The position numbers and the translations under genes were made by a program. Positions 28,470 to 41,346 of a DNA stretch of 64,000 bases are shown here, piece after piece. Location: positions 2,235,980-2,299,979 of the forward strand of contig JACDOX010000023.1 of assembly GCA_014549065.1 (NCBI GenBank). Reading direction: 5' to 3'. The first letter of the stretch is position 1, and every line of letters starts with the position of its first letter. The notes beneath the pieces are model-generated. The model was not told where the DNA came from. It was given only the letters and a program-made list of their open reading frames with translations, and ran no database searches. Source of the stretch: Cardinalis cardinalis (lineage: Eukaryota > Chordata > Aves > Passeriformes > Cardinalidae).

Positions 28470-31400
28470 CGACACAACCAACCAAAAAAAAATCCACAAA
28501 AATCCACACCAACTATCAGAGACCAGACACAGGATCGTTCCACTGCCTAAGCACTCTGTAAAGATGCTTTCCGTATTGCGTACTAAAATTGTTAGAAACT
28601 ATTGCTCTGCAATCACANCTTACAAAAATAATCAACCTACTTGCCAGTAATCACACACAGAAGCACTTTGAGTATGAACGCCAGATCTTGAATCCAGAAC
28701 CCATAATTTAGGAGGTAATATGCCTCTAATCCTGTTATCAAACAAACAGGATTCTCTTTCTGCAACTGTAAGTCTTTAAAATAATACCAGGGGAAANTAG
28801 TGATTCTAGGAATTAAGTTCTGGCTATCTGCATTGTGGTTTAAATGTTAACTTAATTACAGAGTTGTTTCCTGTTTGAAGAGCTGATTCATTCTGCCAAT
28901 TAGGAAAGCCAAGGTTACTGCAGTTTCATGTCTACACAATACCTGTATATTAAAACAAGAAACACTGACTCAACAGCAGAAATGGGGCATTTTACCATGA
29001 AGTGCCCTTCCCTCCACCTGGGATCCCACCTGCCTTGCTCTTTCTGATCCCTGCTGCCACCAGTGGTACCAGAAACGTGTGTGTACTGGTGAGTTCAGGG
29101 ATGCAACACACCAATTTTTCATAAGCATTCATTTCCTTGGCATAACAAAAGCAAAGTGATCTATGGCACTCTCCAAGTAGTGCTTTAAAGCATGAATGTC
29201 ACTCTAGATTTTTGCTTTTCTTGTGAATCAATTGTAAGCAAAGAAGCCTTACAAAACCAAACATAGATTTTTGAAAGAAAAGAATAAATGCCAAAGGAAT
29301 CAATAATAGGGCCTCATTCAATTTCTAATGTACTTTCACCTTGGGAAATAATACACATTTCTCAAGATNCAGTAAACCTGAGCATTTCAGTTGAATGGAT
29401 ATTGTATTTTGACTGGCATAACAAAAGTAATTGCTGTCTGTATTTTAAAAAATACACAACGTGCTTAGGAACAGTTTTTTCTCAGAGGAAATCCAAGGAA
29501 ACCTGGGTTTGCAGAAATGCTTTTGCTCCTCCCAAGCACTCCTGTGGGCAAATTACACTGCTTACCTTTTCTCACTGAAAAATACCCTGCAGTTTAAGCA
29601 GTCATCAGACTGAGAATGGACCACTGTCCTTTTATTTGTACTCAAAGGAGCTCAAACACTTGGAAGATNACTGTAATGTAAATTCGATGTACATGTGAGA
29701 TAATGTACATTGTGAGACAAGAAATAATTTTCTCAATTTTAAGAAATTCTAAGGGGAAAAGATATTTCTCTGCTATTTTTTCAGACAAAAGTATTTTCCT
29801 CCTACTTGGTTATTGTTCATGTTAAGTCACAATATCACTTGCATCACTGGGCTTGGAGAAATGAAGACCGAAGAGGGAAGTGGGGAATCATCAGCTCACT
29901 GTTTTATAACACAGAAATTTAAATAGGGGAAAAAAATTTACTTGATACTTGCAAATGTGAGATGCAGAAGTTTAGTTCTACAAATGATTGACAATGTCAG
30001 CAGTAACATCCTGGGGTAATTAAGGTCTGTGTCACTTTCCAGGCACATCATCTGGGCTCTGGAAGTTATCAGTAGTTCATCATCTTCAGTATCATCATTT
30101 GTACCTCTGCAAAAACAAGTGAATTTACTAACCACAGAAATGTAAGCTTTAGAGCATTTTAGTTTCTTAATAAATATTTAAAATTATTGCTTCCAATTGC
30201 ACAGTGAAAATAGAGAGAAATTGGCTGTTCTTGTGCAAGTTGCAAAATTTAAACGTAAAAATGTTGTTATGTCAATCTCTTGAGGGTCAGAGATGGTTTT
30301 AATGACTCTGTATAGAAAGGCAGGACTAAACTCTTAATTATTTCCTATAATGATATAAGCATAAAAGCAATATATTTCGGGAAGTAACTAAGAGCCATAA
30401 ACACCTTTTCATATTTCTTTGCTTTCCTCAGTAAATGACAGTAATACAGCATCATTTTTTCCTGAGAGATCTATTTTCCATGTTCACATTTCCATCAATA
30501 CCAGTGCACACATTTGACTGAGAAATCTGCAGCTGAATATTTTAAAGCATTTTCTGGCTATACCAAAGACCAAAGCTAGAACACGCATGTCCTAAGCAAA
30601 CTTCAGGGGGAAAACTGACTGTGGAGCAATAAATAGCTTTTGTCTCTCACTTTGGGAAGAGTATACACAATCCAGCATTAATCATACCTTGTGCTTTAGG
30701 ATGGAAGAAATGGCAAATTTTCACATAGCAGCTTGTTTGCCACAACTCATTTCTACTCTTACAGTTGGAAATCACCAGTATGTTAAAGGAGGTTTATAAC
30801 AATTTTGGTAGGTTTACAGTTTATTAATCAGTTTATTAATATGTAAGAGAAAAATTATGGTTTTCTTTTTTAAAGTAAGAGAGCACCAGATGTTTTTTGA
30901 TGAGCAATCCATGCTGCTCCTCTGCCACCATAGCAGGAACATCTCTGTCTCTACCAAAACACAGTAGTAAGAAAACAACAGACACCTTTAAGGAAAAACA
31001 ACTCACTCACTGCTGAAAAATTTCATCTTAGAGTGAAACCTCCTTCCCTTTAATGCACTTTCACATAATGTTATCTGAACTTAATTATATTTTCTCTTTC
31101 AGAGAAAATAATTATAATATTATTATAGAAAGAAAATATATTCAAAAAAATATATTCTAGAAAATTTGGGTCAGGAAAGGTGTTAGTCTCCCTGTATGTC
31201 TGTCAGGCTGCTTATGTTTTCATCTGTTTGTCATAAATTCCTCATGGAAAACTAGGAGTGAAAACTTAAGCCTTTCTCCTTGTTTATCTCCTGAATAGCC
31301 AGTAGTATCAGTCATAAGCATAGAGAGAAGGATTGATCAAAACAGTATCTAAGAGAGAAGGAACACCTTTTTGAGGTTTTTCTCCATTTGCCAATTTCTC

Positions 31401-33698
31401 ATGTCACCTTCTCATCCTGCCAGGCCAAAGATATGTGGGTTCCTAGGAAAACAGACCCAAAAATTGTTGCCTCATTCCTAGATACTTCATGTATCTGCTG
31501 TGCACTTCAGTATATTCCAGAACAGAAATTTGACTGTTGAAAGCATCCTCTTGAAGGCAGCAGGACACGTCAGACTGAAATACAGCACTAAGGGTATGGC
31601 AGAGAAGAAAGGAGGATTAGGGCTGTTAATTCGAGTCTCTTCAGCTATGAAAAGCTGGTTCTTTTATTTTTGTCCACAATATGAAAATGGTATCAACAGG
31701 CACAGACAGATTTCTGTACCTCATTAGTGACGCTGATGCCTTGGACATCCTGTGGATATTCTGGTTCTCATGCATGAAAGGTAAGGAAATGCATGCCAGA
31801 TTACAGAAATTATTCTTGTGTAAAATACCTCTACCTGATGTTTCCAAATACTATAAGCACAATTATCATCACTCACCCTGCTAAAACAATAGGCTGACGT
31901 AAAATTTGACTACTTGGATGCACTGTTCCTCACAGTTAAGCAGCTTGTGGGAGAAAGTAATTGCTTGGAATAATTTCAGACGCTGTAATTTAAAGATCAG
32001 ATTCAAAATATCTAAAGCACTTTACAGTCACACCTAAATCTTCCCATCATCAACTCCAGTAACAAAATTGGATACATGTAACCTTCTGCAACATCGTGAT
32101 TTTCTGAAGATGGAATTTTCCCACTTGAAAGAGGCTATCTTCATGGCAGAGAACCACTTAAATGTCTTATGCTGACTTTAATTTCAGCAGCAATTGAAAT
32201 GCTGCATCTCAGAGTAGTTAAGAGCTCCAGCATGTATATTACACAAAAGCTGCTCAAAGTACTGTGCATTTTCCAGAACAGCAAAATGCCAGTTCACTGG
32301 CACTTTTTATNACATCTCACAGAATGCAAGATTTGCTGTTTGAAAATAAAATGAAAAACACTTTTCTAAGACCATCCAACAAAACTCTCCCTCCCATCAG
32401 GGACACAAAAACCTACAAGATCCTCTCTCTAGCTACAATACACAGTGCTTAAGCAAAGCAATTCCACTCATGTCCATGACTGACAATAACAAGATATCAG
32501 GGCACAACCTCCCCATTAAGAAAAGATAAACGAGGGAGCTCATTTATCAATTGCACCAAAACCTTTCTGGAGGTGCATCCACAAAAAACTGAAAGAGAAT
32601 GTTGTGCTGCGCTGGCTAAAAGCAGAACTTAAGACTATCTAAGACTTGCATAAGAACTGCTAATCATATTCTTGTTTATTATTCTTAAAAGCATTTAACT
32701 AAATATTAATGATGTTTCTCATAATCTTNCCCCACTTCCCCAAAGAGGCATAAAAATGTGCCATTTCCATAATGTACTGCTATATTCAAAGCAAATAATT
32801 ATTAATTTGCTTAAAAAGAAATTCTGCCAAAATAAGGCACTCATCTAGGCAGTAAGATTGACTTAAATTATGCTAACCTAAATATATATTTGCACAAGCC
32901 TAAGCAACATTTATTTGAATGCTGTGAAATATTGTATGTCTTAAGTAAATATATTTATGTGGCTTTCTCAAAACAAATATCTAATACTGTTGGAGAAAAG
33001 GTAAACTTGAAAATGCAGACATTTACATGTAAATAATATTAAGATTATGAGAACAGCAAATGAGATTTAATATAAATTCCCCATGCTCCTTTTTGTTTCC
33101 TCATTTCACCAAAGCATGCACTGAAAGGCAAAATCTGTCATCGTCTCCATATCAGGCCTTCTGGATACTGTTAATTGATACAACACTATCAAACCTGCAG
33201 CAATCAATAGTATTTTGGAATCAAAAAAAGTTTTTAGTGTATTTATAGTAACATAAAAGCTCTGGAGGCTGGCAAAACCTTTCACTGCACAAATAGCACA
33301 CTGTGGTCGGGGAAATGACAGAAACCACCACTTCCCAAGCTGATCTGGTATTGAAGAGAAGCTGGATAAAACACAAGCAAAAAGAAAAATATATTACATA
33401 TTTACCAATAACCTGGGGAGGAGCTAAATGGTGAATACTGAAGGTAATCAGTTTTAAGTCAGAAAAAATGGAATCTGTGCCNTTGAGTATCATTACCACT
33501 GGTTTGTTATTTTTTCATTGCATTTTATTTACACGTCTCCACATTTTAATCAAAGAGACTGGCAAGAATAATAACAAAAATAGCCATTTTTTGTACTAAG
33601 AGAATAATTTTTGCACTAAAAAAAATACAGATTTCACTTATTTAGTATATATGCTTTCCAGTATGTTGTTTTCACAGGAAACAGATAAGTAGAAATAT

Positions 33699-34076
33699 TG
33701 TGGGGTGCCCCATGGCAGGAAGAAATGATGCATCTGACTCCATGTTCTTAGAAAGCTAATTTATTATTTTAAGATACTATATTATATTAAAGAATACTAT
33801 ACTATACTACAGAATAGAGAAAGAATACTTACAGAAGGCTAAAAAGACAATAATGACTCTTTCCAGAGCCTCGACACAGCTTGGCCATGATTGGTCAATG
33901 AGTGAAAACACTCATACCAAAATCCAATGAAACAATCACCTGCAGTAAACAATCTCCAAACACATTCCAAAGCAGCAAAACACAGGAGAAGCAAATTAGA
34001 TAATATTGTTTTGCTTTTTCTCTGAAGCTTCTCAGCTTCCCAGGAGCAAAATTCCGGGCAAAGGGTTTTTTCCCGA
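33699..34076. mobile_element. Solo LTR of an endogenous retrovirus (passerine type)
   Basis: The block begins TGTGGGGTGCCCCATGGCAG and passes an ATACTATACTATACTACAG stretch, a TTGGCCATGATTGGTCAATG segment and a TTTGCTTTTTCTCTGAAGCT segment. It ends near GGGTTTTTTCCCGA. I recognise this combination as a common songbird LTR. AAATAT lies directly before the TG start (33693-33698) and again at 34077-34082, a possible 6-bp target-site duplication. The right border is uncertain, because related LTRs as I recall them run a little further. No gag, pol or env coding is adjacent, so it is a solo LTR. Strand is left open. Confidence 0.75.
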
Positions 34077-34369
34077 AAATATTACTACCAAACAGAAATA
34101 CCTCCTAAAGCAGTGACTTGCAGCTCTCAATACTACTTTTTCAAATTAGATGTTATTTTGTGCAAATGGCTTTAACACAGTTGACTGTTTGATACACACT
34201 AAGCAGTGTTGCTAATAACTGGTTTTACACACTCTTTACTTTGAGGAGAACATCTATACTAAGTAGAAGAAAAATTTTACAGATTTCTAAGCATGCCTCC
34301 TTACAGAGACATAATAATCATAATAATTACCTTAAACTTACTGCTTCTCTCTGCTGGAGAAATGTGCAG

Positions 34370-34655
34370 GTTGCAGCAAGATGGGGATCAGTGTCTTCTC
34401 ACAGATGAGAAGTGATAGGACAAGAGGAAACAGCTTCAAGTGATGCCAGAGAAGGCTTGGGTTGGATGTTAGGGAAAATTACTTCACTGACAGTGTTGTT
34501 GAGCAGTGGAACAGGCTGCCCAGGGAAGTGGTTCAGTCACCACCATCCCTGGAGAGATTTAACATTTGGAGCATGTTGGGTTTAGGGCTTAGCAGTGCTG
34601 AGTTAAGGGTTGGACTTCATCTTTGAGGTCTTTTCAACTGAAAGCACCCAATGAT
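34370..34655 (+). mobile_element. CR1 LINE 3' fragment
   Basis: This is a clear avian CR1 3' end: GATAGGACAAGAGGAAACAG, GGTTGGATGTTAGGGAAAAT, GGAACAGGCTGCCCAGGGAA, CACCATCCCTGGAGAGATTT, and GGTTGGACTTCATCTTTGAG ahead of GGTCTTTTCAA. It lies in sense on the plus strand and antisense to MTA3. It is 5' truncated, and the terminal ATTCTATG-type repeats have decayed. It sits about 290 bp beyond the LTR, so the two are separate insertions. Confidence 0.93.
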
Positions 34656-36170
34656 CATCTTTACATCCAAGGGAAACTAATTCATCACTCAGATGACAGA
34701 GTGCCACGGAGAGCCTAGTCTAAGGGCCAGAAATGGTGGAGGGGGAGGCCTTTGCTCACATTCTCATGCAGCAACCACTAAACCATCCATGCAGAGCTCC
34801 ACCCTCAAAGATGCAGTGGAAAGTCAGCATTTTTGGCTCTGCCTACTAATGCAGATATCATATTTTCTTCCAGCTGCAATATTTTCTCCCATGGTGTCAC
34901 CTTGGTCCCTCGAAGAGCCTGTGTTGCCATGAATGTTGTTTGTCTGTGGTGTAATAGCTGCATGCTGAGCAGAAGAGCAAGAAATCCTCTCTTCTGTGTA
35001 TTCTCAGTAACCACTTCTTGTCAAAGGATGTCATGATTCCTATCTCGATGTTATTAAATGTACAGTAGGTGTTTTCACTGCAGTACACAAGTAGTGTTTG
35101 CAGTAACAGAAAAACAAGATTATGGGGAAGATGATGGATAATGAATCAAGTTTTTCTCTCTTTATTTGGAATACTATTTCTATGAGCTTGTCTGAAAGGC
35201 AATTCCTCTCCTTTCTACCTCAGCCTATTCTGTGAAGCATGAAAGCAGACAGTCACCTCTTTTGTGAACATTCTTGTGAACAATTTCTCCTTTTGTGAAC
35301 ATTTCTCCTGAATAGTCTATTTGAGAGCCCAACGTCTGTCAGATTTCTACCCTCAATAACCTTCTTCAATTACAGAACAAATAAGCAAATGGTTTACAGA
35401 AGTTATATCTCACAAAGAGATATCAGGAATGCAGGCATGCCTTTTCTTTTAGTATAAACATTATATTCTGCTGGATCCTCCTCTTATTTGGACAAGGTAA
35501 AATCATTTATGGTTAGAGTTGAAAAATCTTTCTGCTTGGTAAAGAAAAAAAATCATCAATAATGTACCATCACGTCTCAGGATGAAAAATAAAGATTTTT
35601 TGAGAAAAGTTACTCTTACCCAAAAATTTCCATCCTTTGTTTTTGTTTTGTTTGCTTGGTTATTTTTTTGGTTCTTTTTTTCACACATCTTCATTCCTGC
35701 TCTTAGTTTCCACTGAGGTGTAACGAAGTGGCTGAACACACCAGGCACAAAAGTCACCTCTGGCACTGTACAGTGCACTGAAAAACCCTCTCCTGCACCT
35801 CTGTGAAACACCTTTTGCTTCCTACTCTGCAGGAACAGTGGCTTTCTAAGGTACNATGTAAAAAGCCAAAATAAAACATGCTGCATCTCTGCCTTCACCA
35901 AATTTGTTTTATTCTTTTGTTGTCCTTTTTTTGGTAAATCAAGATCCGTAAATCAAGAAAAATGGTAAATGGAGTCTTTGTAAGAGATGGTATTAATATA
36001 TCTTTATCCAATTAATTGCCACCACTATTCATTGCATGGATGCCATAAACATGCCATCCATATCTTACATTTTTCTAAGTCTGTACTCTCTCATTTAATG
36101 TTACCTCAGGTTCACAGAAAGCTTTTCAATTCAGAGATAAAGAATATTTTGTTTATATTCCTTCACATAC

Positions 36171-36317
36171 CTTCAAGCCCGTTATGATGGCTGTAGTTTC
36201 TTTTCCCCAAAATACTTAATGAAGAGTGGTTGGAGGGTGCAAGCAGTCGTTTTGCACTTGGACTTTGAAGGCTTGGTGTTGACCTGATTACACTGGGTTT
36301 CACAGCAGGATGTATCT
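36171..36317 (-). CDS. MTA3: MTA3 internal exon: IHPAVKP to NGLE
   Basis: This 147-nt exon completes a split glutamate codon, encodes 48 residues and leaves one base. It begins IHPAVKPSVIRSTPSLQSPS and ends LSILGKRNYSHHNGLE. The LGKRNY.HHNGLE ending is the point where mammalian MTA3 isoforms diverge in their C-termini. The acceptor is TTGTCTCAAACAG, the donor GTATGT. The AG two bases further in is rejected because it would lose the two bases needed for the split codon. If the following intron were retained, translation would read Glu-Gly-Met and then stop, giving a truncated protein of about the same length as the short-tailed mammalian form. That isoform is inference only. Confidence 0.95.
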
Positions 36318-39300
36318 CTGTTTGAGACAAAAGAGAGAGAGAAATGATATCTACTTGATTTTAAGATAAATAAAACAATCTATTCCACATATGAAATTTA
36401 CTTTTGTTTTTCCGTGAAAAGAAAATTCCTTCTGCACTTGTGTGTTTACAAGACCTTGAACAACACAAGTCCTCCTATCCACACGTCCTCCAGGTAAGAT
36501 CTATTTCACTTTAGGTTACCCAAGCTCAATTCCACAGTGCAGATATGTAAGGATTGGAGGTTGAAGAGCTAATAAATACAAAACAGTCTGAAATGNGTGT
36601 GCTTATATTTTCGTACCTTTTTGAGGTTTATATTGAAGCTACACACCCACAGGTTTCAGCAAGCAAATAAAAGCATTTTACTGTAGTGAAACTACCTCAA
36701 CACCTCAAGCTATTCAGTATTTTCTGTCACAATAACAGGCTTTAGGGGATCTTCCCACACACAAGTCACAAGGTGCAGGAGTCAGGGGGCCAGACACNGT
36801 AGGGCTCTGCAGCTAAAACTACCCCAAAACTGCAGTGGGAANACTTCCATACTTCTCCTCATTGGGGAGCTTCAAACATCCCAGAGCATCTGTTTCATGG
36901 AGCAAGATTATTTTGGAGAAAAAGGAATAAAGAGGGTAAGAGGCAGCACAGCACATGTGGCCAGCACATTTCAGGGTGGCACCTGCTGTGTTTGCCAGGA
37001 GCTGACACAGCTGCATGGAAATTTCTGTTATCTGCCACATAAAAGTGGCAAAAGGAAGCCTCAGCTGAGTCTGCTGGTCCCTCACCAGGAATTTTCTGAA
37101 CCAATTAATTAATTCCCATCACACATTTGGGTTCAAAATGCCACCACTGTGTCCAGCCTTGGGTGGACCCAGGCTTGTGTGGGAAGTCAGCTGCCCAGGG
37201 CAGGTCCTGTCCCTGTGACACAGTGCAGGGCACCAGCTGCCAGCATTGTGCAGGGTACGAGGCACCTGCAGCCCAATTACAGCAGCTCTCTGATGGCCCC
37301 AGGCAGAAGAAGAGGCTGAGAAGGTGAGGGCAGAGGGGCTGGGAGTCAGATCAGCAGAGTCAGCTCCCCAAGGCAGGTGAGATCAGAATGCAAAAATTAA
37401 GTACTTTCCCATTTGCAGTCCAGGTTTACACCTCCTGAAAAGTGCTTCTTTCTGCTTATAAAGTGTTTTTTTCTGTTTATAAAATGGAGCACAGAAGCTG
37501 GGAAGATGCAAAATCTACAGTGAGGCCAAGTATCCAAAGAGAAGCCTCTCCCACCTTTGCCATCCATGGNTATCATTCAGGAGAAAGAGAAACCACTGCA
37601 TAAAGTCAAAGTCCACTGCAATAGCTTTTTCCTCCTTCAGCAATGCCCAAAGTCTGATACTCAAGTGCTTGCCTGCCCTGCCTGGAGCTCTTGGTCTCAT
37701 GGCCTTGGCCAGGCTGTACTGGAACAACGTGCCAGGAGGAGACAACACCAACAATTTTCACCCTGGAAAAGACTTTGCTTAATTGTACACCACTGCTTTG
37801 GTTGGGGCTTGCAATCACACTCTCCAAGCATGCACACCCTCCCACAAGAAGCCTCAAGAGGGCCAGGTAAGAAACAGTAGGGCAGAGAAATACACAGGCA
37901 AGCATTAGAACAGCAGAGAAGGAAGGATCAGGTAACCAGTCCCTTCAGGGCAGAGCTGTAGATTTGATGGCACCAAATTCCCCACCACTTAATTAGATAA
38001 AAGCTTTTTACAGCCATTCACTGCAGAATTCATCTGCTTTTCACACAGAAAAGATTTCATGGCATGTCCTATTTTTCTTGCTGTGGGGAACAAGCATCTC
38101 ATACTTTGCTTTTTCACTAAAATGGGAACAGAGACATGCTTAATGTTATGAACACCGCTGATTGCTAAGGCAAAACTCTAAACTGAAATAGATACACTTG
38201 CACTGTTTGCTGAAGGTAATTGGAATTTGCATTCTAAAATGTTCACTTAGCAATCTTTTCCAGTTTTCTGAAGGAAATGGTAGATTTCCAGGGCTAACAA
38301 CACGAAAAGCTTATTTTGTTTGCCAAAGAGCTCCAGCAGCAACCACAGTAATCCCAGCAGTTGCATCGACATATGAGAACTCCACCTCCTTTCATCTGCA
38401 ACCTATAGGAGAGGCAATTTCATAGTTTCAGNGTGAGCAAACAGTTGAGGAAGGAAGCATTTCCTTCATTTCCTTCCTTCAACTTTTATTCAGTTCAGAA
38501 GTCACTAATCCTCCATTAGTTTACCATGAAGGCTGTCTTTTCTCTTTCTGCAGTAGAGGAAGGTAGCAAGGCCAAGCTCTACATTTAAGTTTAGAAAGGA
38601 ACTAGAAAGGAACTCAGTTAAACAGCCAGGACCACTTCCCAATGGACTAATGGACTGAGTCCTTCCTGTGCAGACCTTTACATCTTAGTTCCCTCCTCCT
38701 CTACATACAGACTTGCTTCAAATATTTTCAAGCTTATAGCCAGCACTTTATAACCAGCTGTCACATCACACCCAAGCAGAGTAACGAGGCATCTCAGGGG
38801 TTTTGCTTATTATCCCTTCAGACAATCATATTATGGAATAATAGTAATCAAAATCTTTTAATTCTTGCTGTTCTTATCCTTGTTCTATTGCATAGCACTT
38901 CATTGAAAATCTTTTAGCCAGCTGCACCTTGTTCTAACTCAGACAACTGACTGTAGCATTCAAATTATCTCATGACCAGTAGCAAATAACCAGTCACCCA
39001 CATTCTGAAATAAAAATAAATAGAAGTAAGAGATAATGTTTCAAAAACATAGTAGGAACCCATTTTACGGGACCAGATTTCAGCCTCAAGCAAGTAAATA
39101 ACAACAACAACATTAGAAACTTCTCCTTGTTCCGCTATGTCAGGGTAAAAAAATAAAAAACCCAAAGTAAACAAAGAGAAGCTGAAGTCTTCTACCAAAT
39201 CACCTCGACAAACATCCTAGATTCCAGAGGGGCTTAGGCAGCTGCACCTTTCTCTCACCTCATCTCCTCAACATGTATCCCAGCTGGAGTGTTAGCCTGG

Positions 39301-41259
39301 TTTCCTCATAACTGAGATAATATAGGAGATTTAATTAGCCAGGGGTTCACCACAGCAGCTTTGTTTTAGGAAGCACAGTGATGACTGATGAGATTGAGGG
39401 GATTGGCCCCAGCTCTTGAGAGGACAAGGCCTAATTTTAATGCTTGTCCTACCTCACCAGTGGAACCTGCAGCCAGGATGCAGAACAAGGGTAAAGGGAT
39501 GTGATGACCCAGGATGTGCAGGGCACTAAAATTCTCCCTGCCTTACCAGAAAGCTTGAAAACAGTAGTGCCCTGACACATTGTTAATCGTATNCCAATAA
39601 ATTTCTGTGAGAATGGCGCAGCATGAATCTTAAAAGGAAAACAATTGNCTCCTACATAAGTTATGACATGATATACAATGATAATTTTATGAGAAAAATA
39701 GTGCAAGATTTACTTATTTACTGAAAGCAAAAATCCCAAATAAACTAAAAAGATCACAAACAAACTAAACTAAAAAAATTCACCAAGCTACGTGGCAAAC
39801 AAAAAGCCATTTTCTAGCCATCACTATAAAGCTAATTCAGATGAATGCAATCAACTGCACTGGGTTCACGTCATATCCCCAGAACACACGTTATTTACCT
39901 CAGCTGTAGTGAGACACAGTTACTTCCCATACAGTNAAATTCTAAGCAGACTCTACAGATACCTGGCATATTTTAGCACTGTTAATCTTCTACCAGACCT
40001 TCATGTAAGTTTACAAAATGCTGCCTGACACTATTCATCCATTTACCCACATTAAACCTACAGACATAGACTCCCAGAAGGGTCAAGACAACTCCTCAAA
40101 GGCTATATAACATGGCTCTAAAAACATGTGATGCCTTCTAAGTGTCCCCNCGTTACCATTTCCTCTTTAGATGCATAGACAGGTCAACTGGATGAACCAT
40201 CCCCTGTCCAGATTCCCCCCTCACAACCACAACTCCACCAAGTCAACNAACGTAGTCCCTTCAACACACATAACACACACAGCTGGGATTTCTGTAGGGA
40301 ATTATCCCTGGCTTTTTTCTTTAGCTCCAGGGCAGGAGGAATCAAAATTCAGTGAGAATNGCATTAATTCCTCATTATCCACATTCTTGAAGTTAGTATT
40401 TTGACAAAATTGATATCCTGGAAGAACAGTTGTAACTACATTAATAGCTGATTTCTGTTTCAGTANGGCAAGAACTGTTTACTTTGATCTAGTACAAAAA
40501 AAAAGAACCTCCTGGTGACTGAAATTATGAGCAAAACATCTAGACTAAGCTCTACACTCAGCTGTAGAGTTCACTTCTGTAGAAGAAGAACAGGATTAAN
40601 ACACAGCAGAATTATTCACTGCATCTCTGATCAACTGATTGATTTCTATCCTCATTTGAGGATTAACAGCCTCTGGGTTACCACAATTTTTATATGACTG
40701 TGCAAATATTTAACAGTCACTGATGGCTCATTGCAAGGAATCATTATTATCAGAATCTTTCATCTTTCCATTTACTTATGGGTTCATGTTCTCTTGGTTG
40801 TGAACTCAGTACACGTTTCATTGCATCTTTTAAACTCAGGTTATCAAATTATAAGGTATACATCTTAGTGTGGCTGAGGTCCCCGGCTCTTAAGTAAAAA
40901 GTAGTCTTGCAAATGGATACAAAGGTCACAGCAGAGCAGCCCTGAGCATACTGAGAATCTCCCCTTTGAGCAGTTCTTCTTTTTATTTAGGGAGCCAGAC
41001 TATTTTTCACATTCTAAATTACATCAGGTTTCACTCTGACACTTTAAACCAGTATCAGGACTTCTGCCTGTATCCTGCATGNTCAACCATGAAGCTTTGC
41101 AACTCATAGTGGACCACCATTATTATTAATTTATTAACTTCAGAATTTTTTCATGTTACTAAAAGCATAAATCTCACTTTCTGTGCACACCAGGTTATGA
41201 AGCTTCAGTACACACTGAAAGTTTTTTTGGTTTGTTATTCTCCAGAGGCAGATACGCAC
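36318..41259 (-). other. MTA3 intron (4.9 kb)
   Basis: This intron has a GTGCGT donor and a CAAACAG acceptor. It is mostly AT-rich, with a GC-richer, CpG-poor stretch at about 36930-37390 and at 37660-37720. No exon or mobile element was recognised. The open frames near 37 kb lack domain features. Confidence 0.75.
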
Positions 41260-41346
41260 CTAAATACCCAATGATACATGACAGTGGCTTCCTGGTGCTT
41301 TTTATCTTCAGAGGATTCCCAGCAAGTTCACAATGTCGATCTGCAT
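41260..41346 (-). CDS. MTA3: MTA3 internal exon
   Basis: This 87-nt exon has two bases completing a tyrosine codon (T plus AT), then encodes ADRHCELAGNPLKIKSTRKP and LSCIIGYL, plus one base. It matches the MTA3 segment after the first RBBP-binding region, with the conserved STRKPL and CIIGYLE signatures. The minus-strand acceptor is AAAATTCTCAG and the donor is GTGCGT. It enters with two bases of a split codon and leaves with one. The frame links upstream to the KAE end and downstream to IHPAVKP through a split glutamate codon. It is flanked by introns of about 8.1 kb and 4.9 kb. Confidence 0.94.

Larger units (their letters stand above)
24270..36170 (-). other. MTA3 intron (11.9 kb)
   Basis: This is the largest intron seen, from a GTATGT donor to the TTTTCCAG acceptor of the 32-nt microexon. 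It contains the solo LTR (about 33.7 kb), a CR1 fragment (about 34.4 kb), a 44-base A run near 28.4 kb, and an imperfect tandem CTTTTGTGAACATT repeat at 35259-35303. No other exon could be supported. Confidence 0.75.

Noticed and set aside
28323..28550. Lysine-rich and phenylalanine-rich open frames near 28.4 kb
   Set aside because: They are translations of the poly-A tract.
30069..30106. Possible alternative MTA3 terminal exon: acceptor TTTTTGCAG in compatible phase, then 11 codons and a stop
   Set aside because: The peptide has no resemblance to the short MTA3 tail I recall, there is no supporting polyadenylation context, and a short in-phase stop after an acceptor-like site is common by chance.
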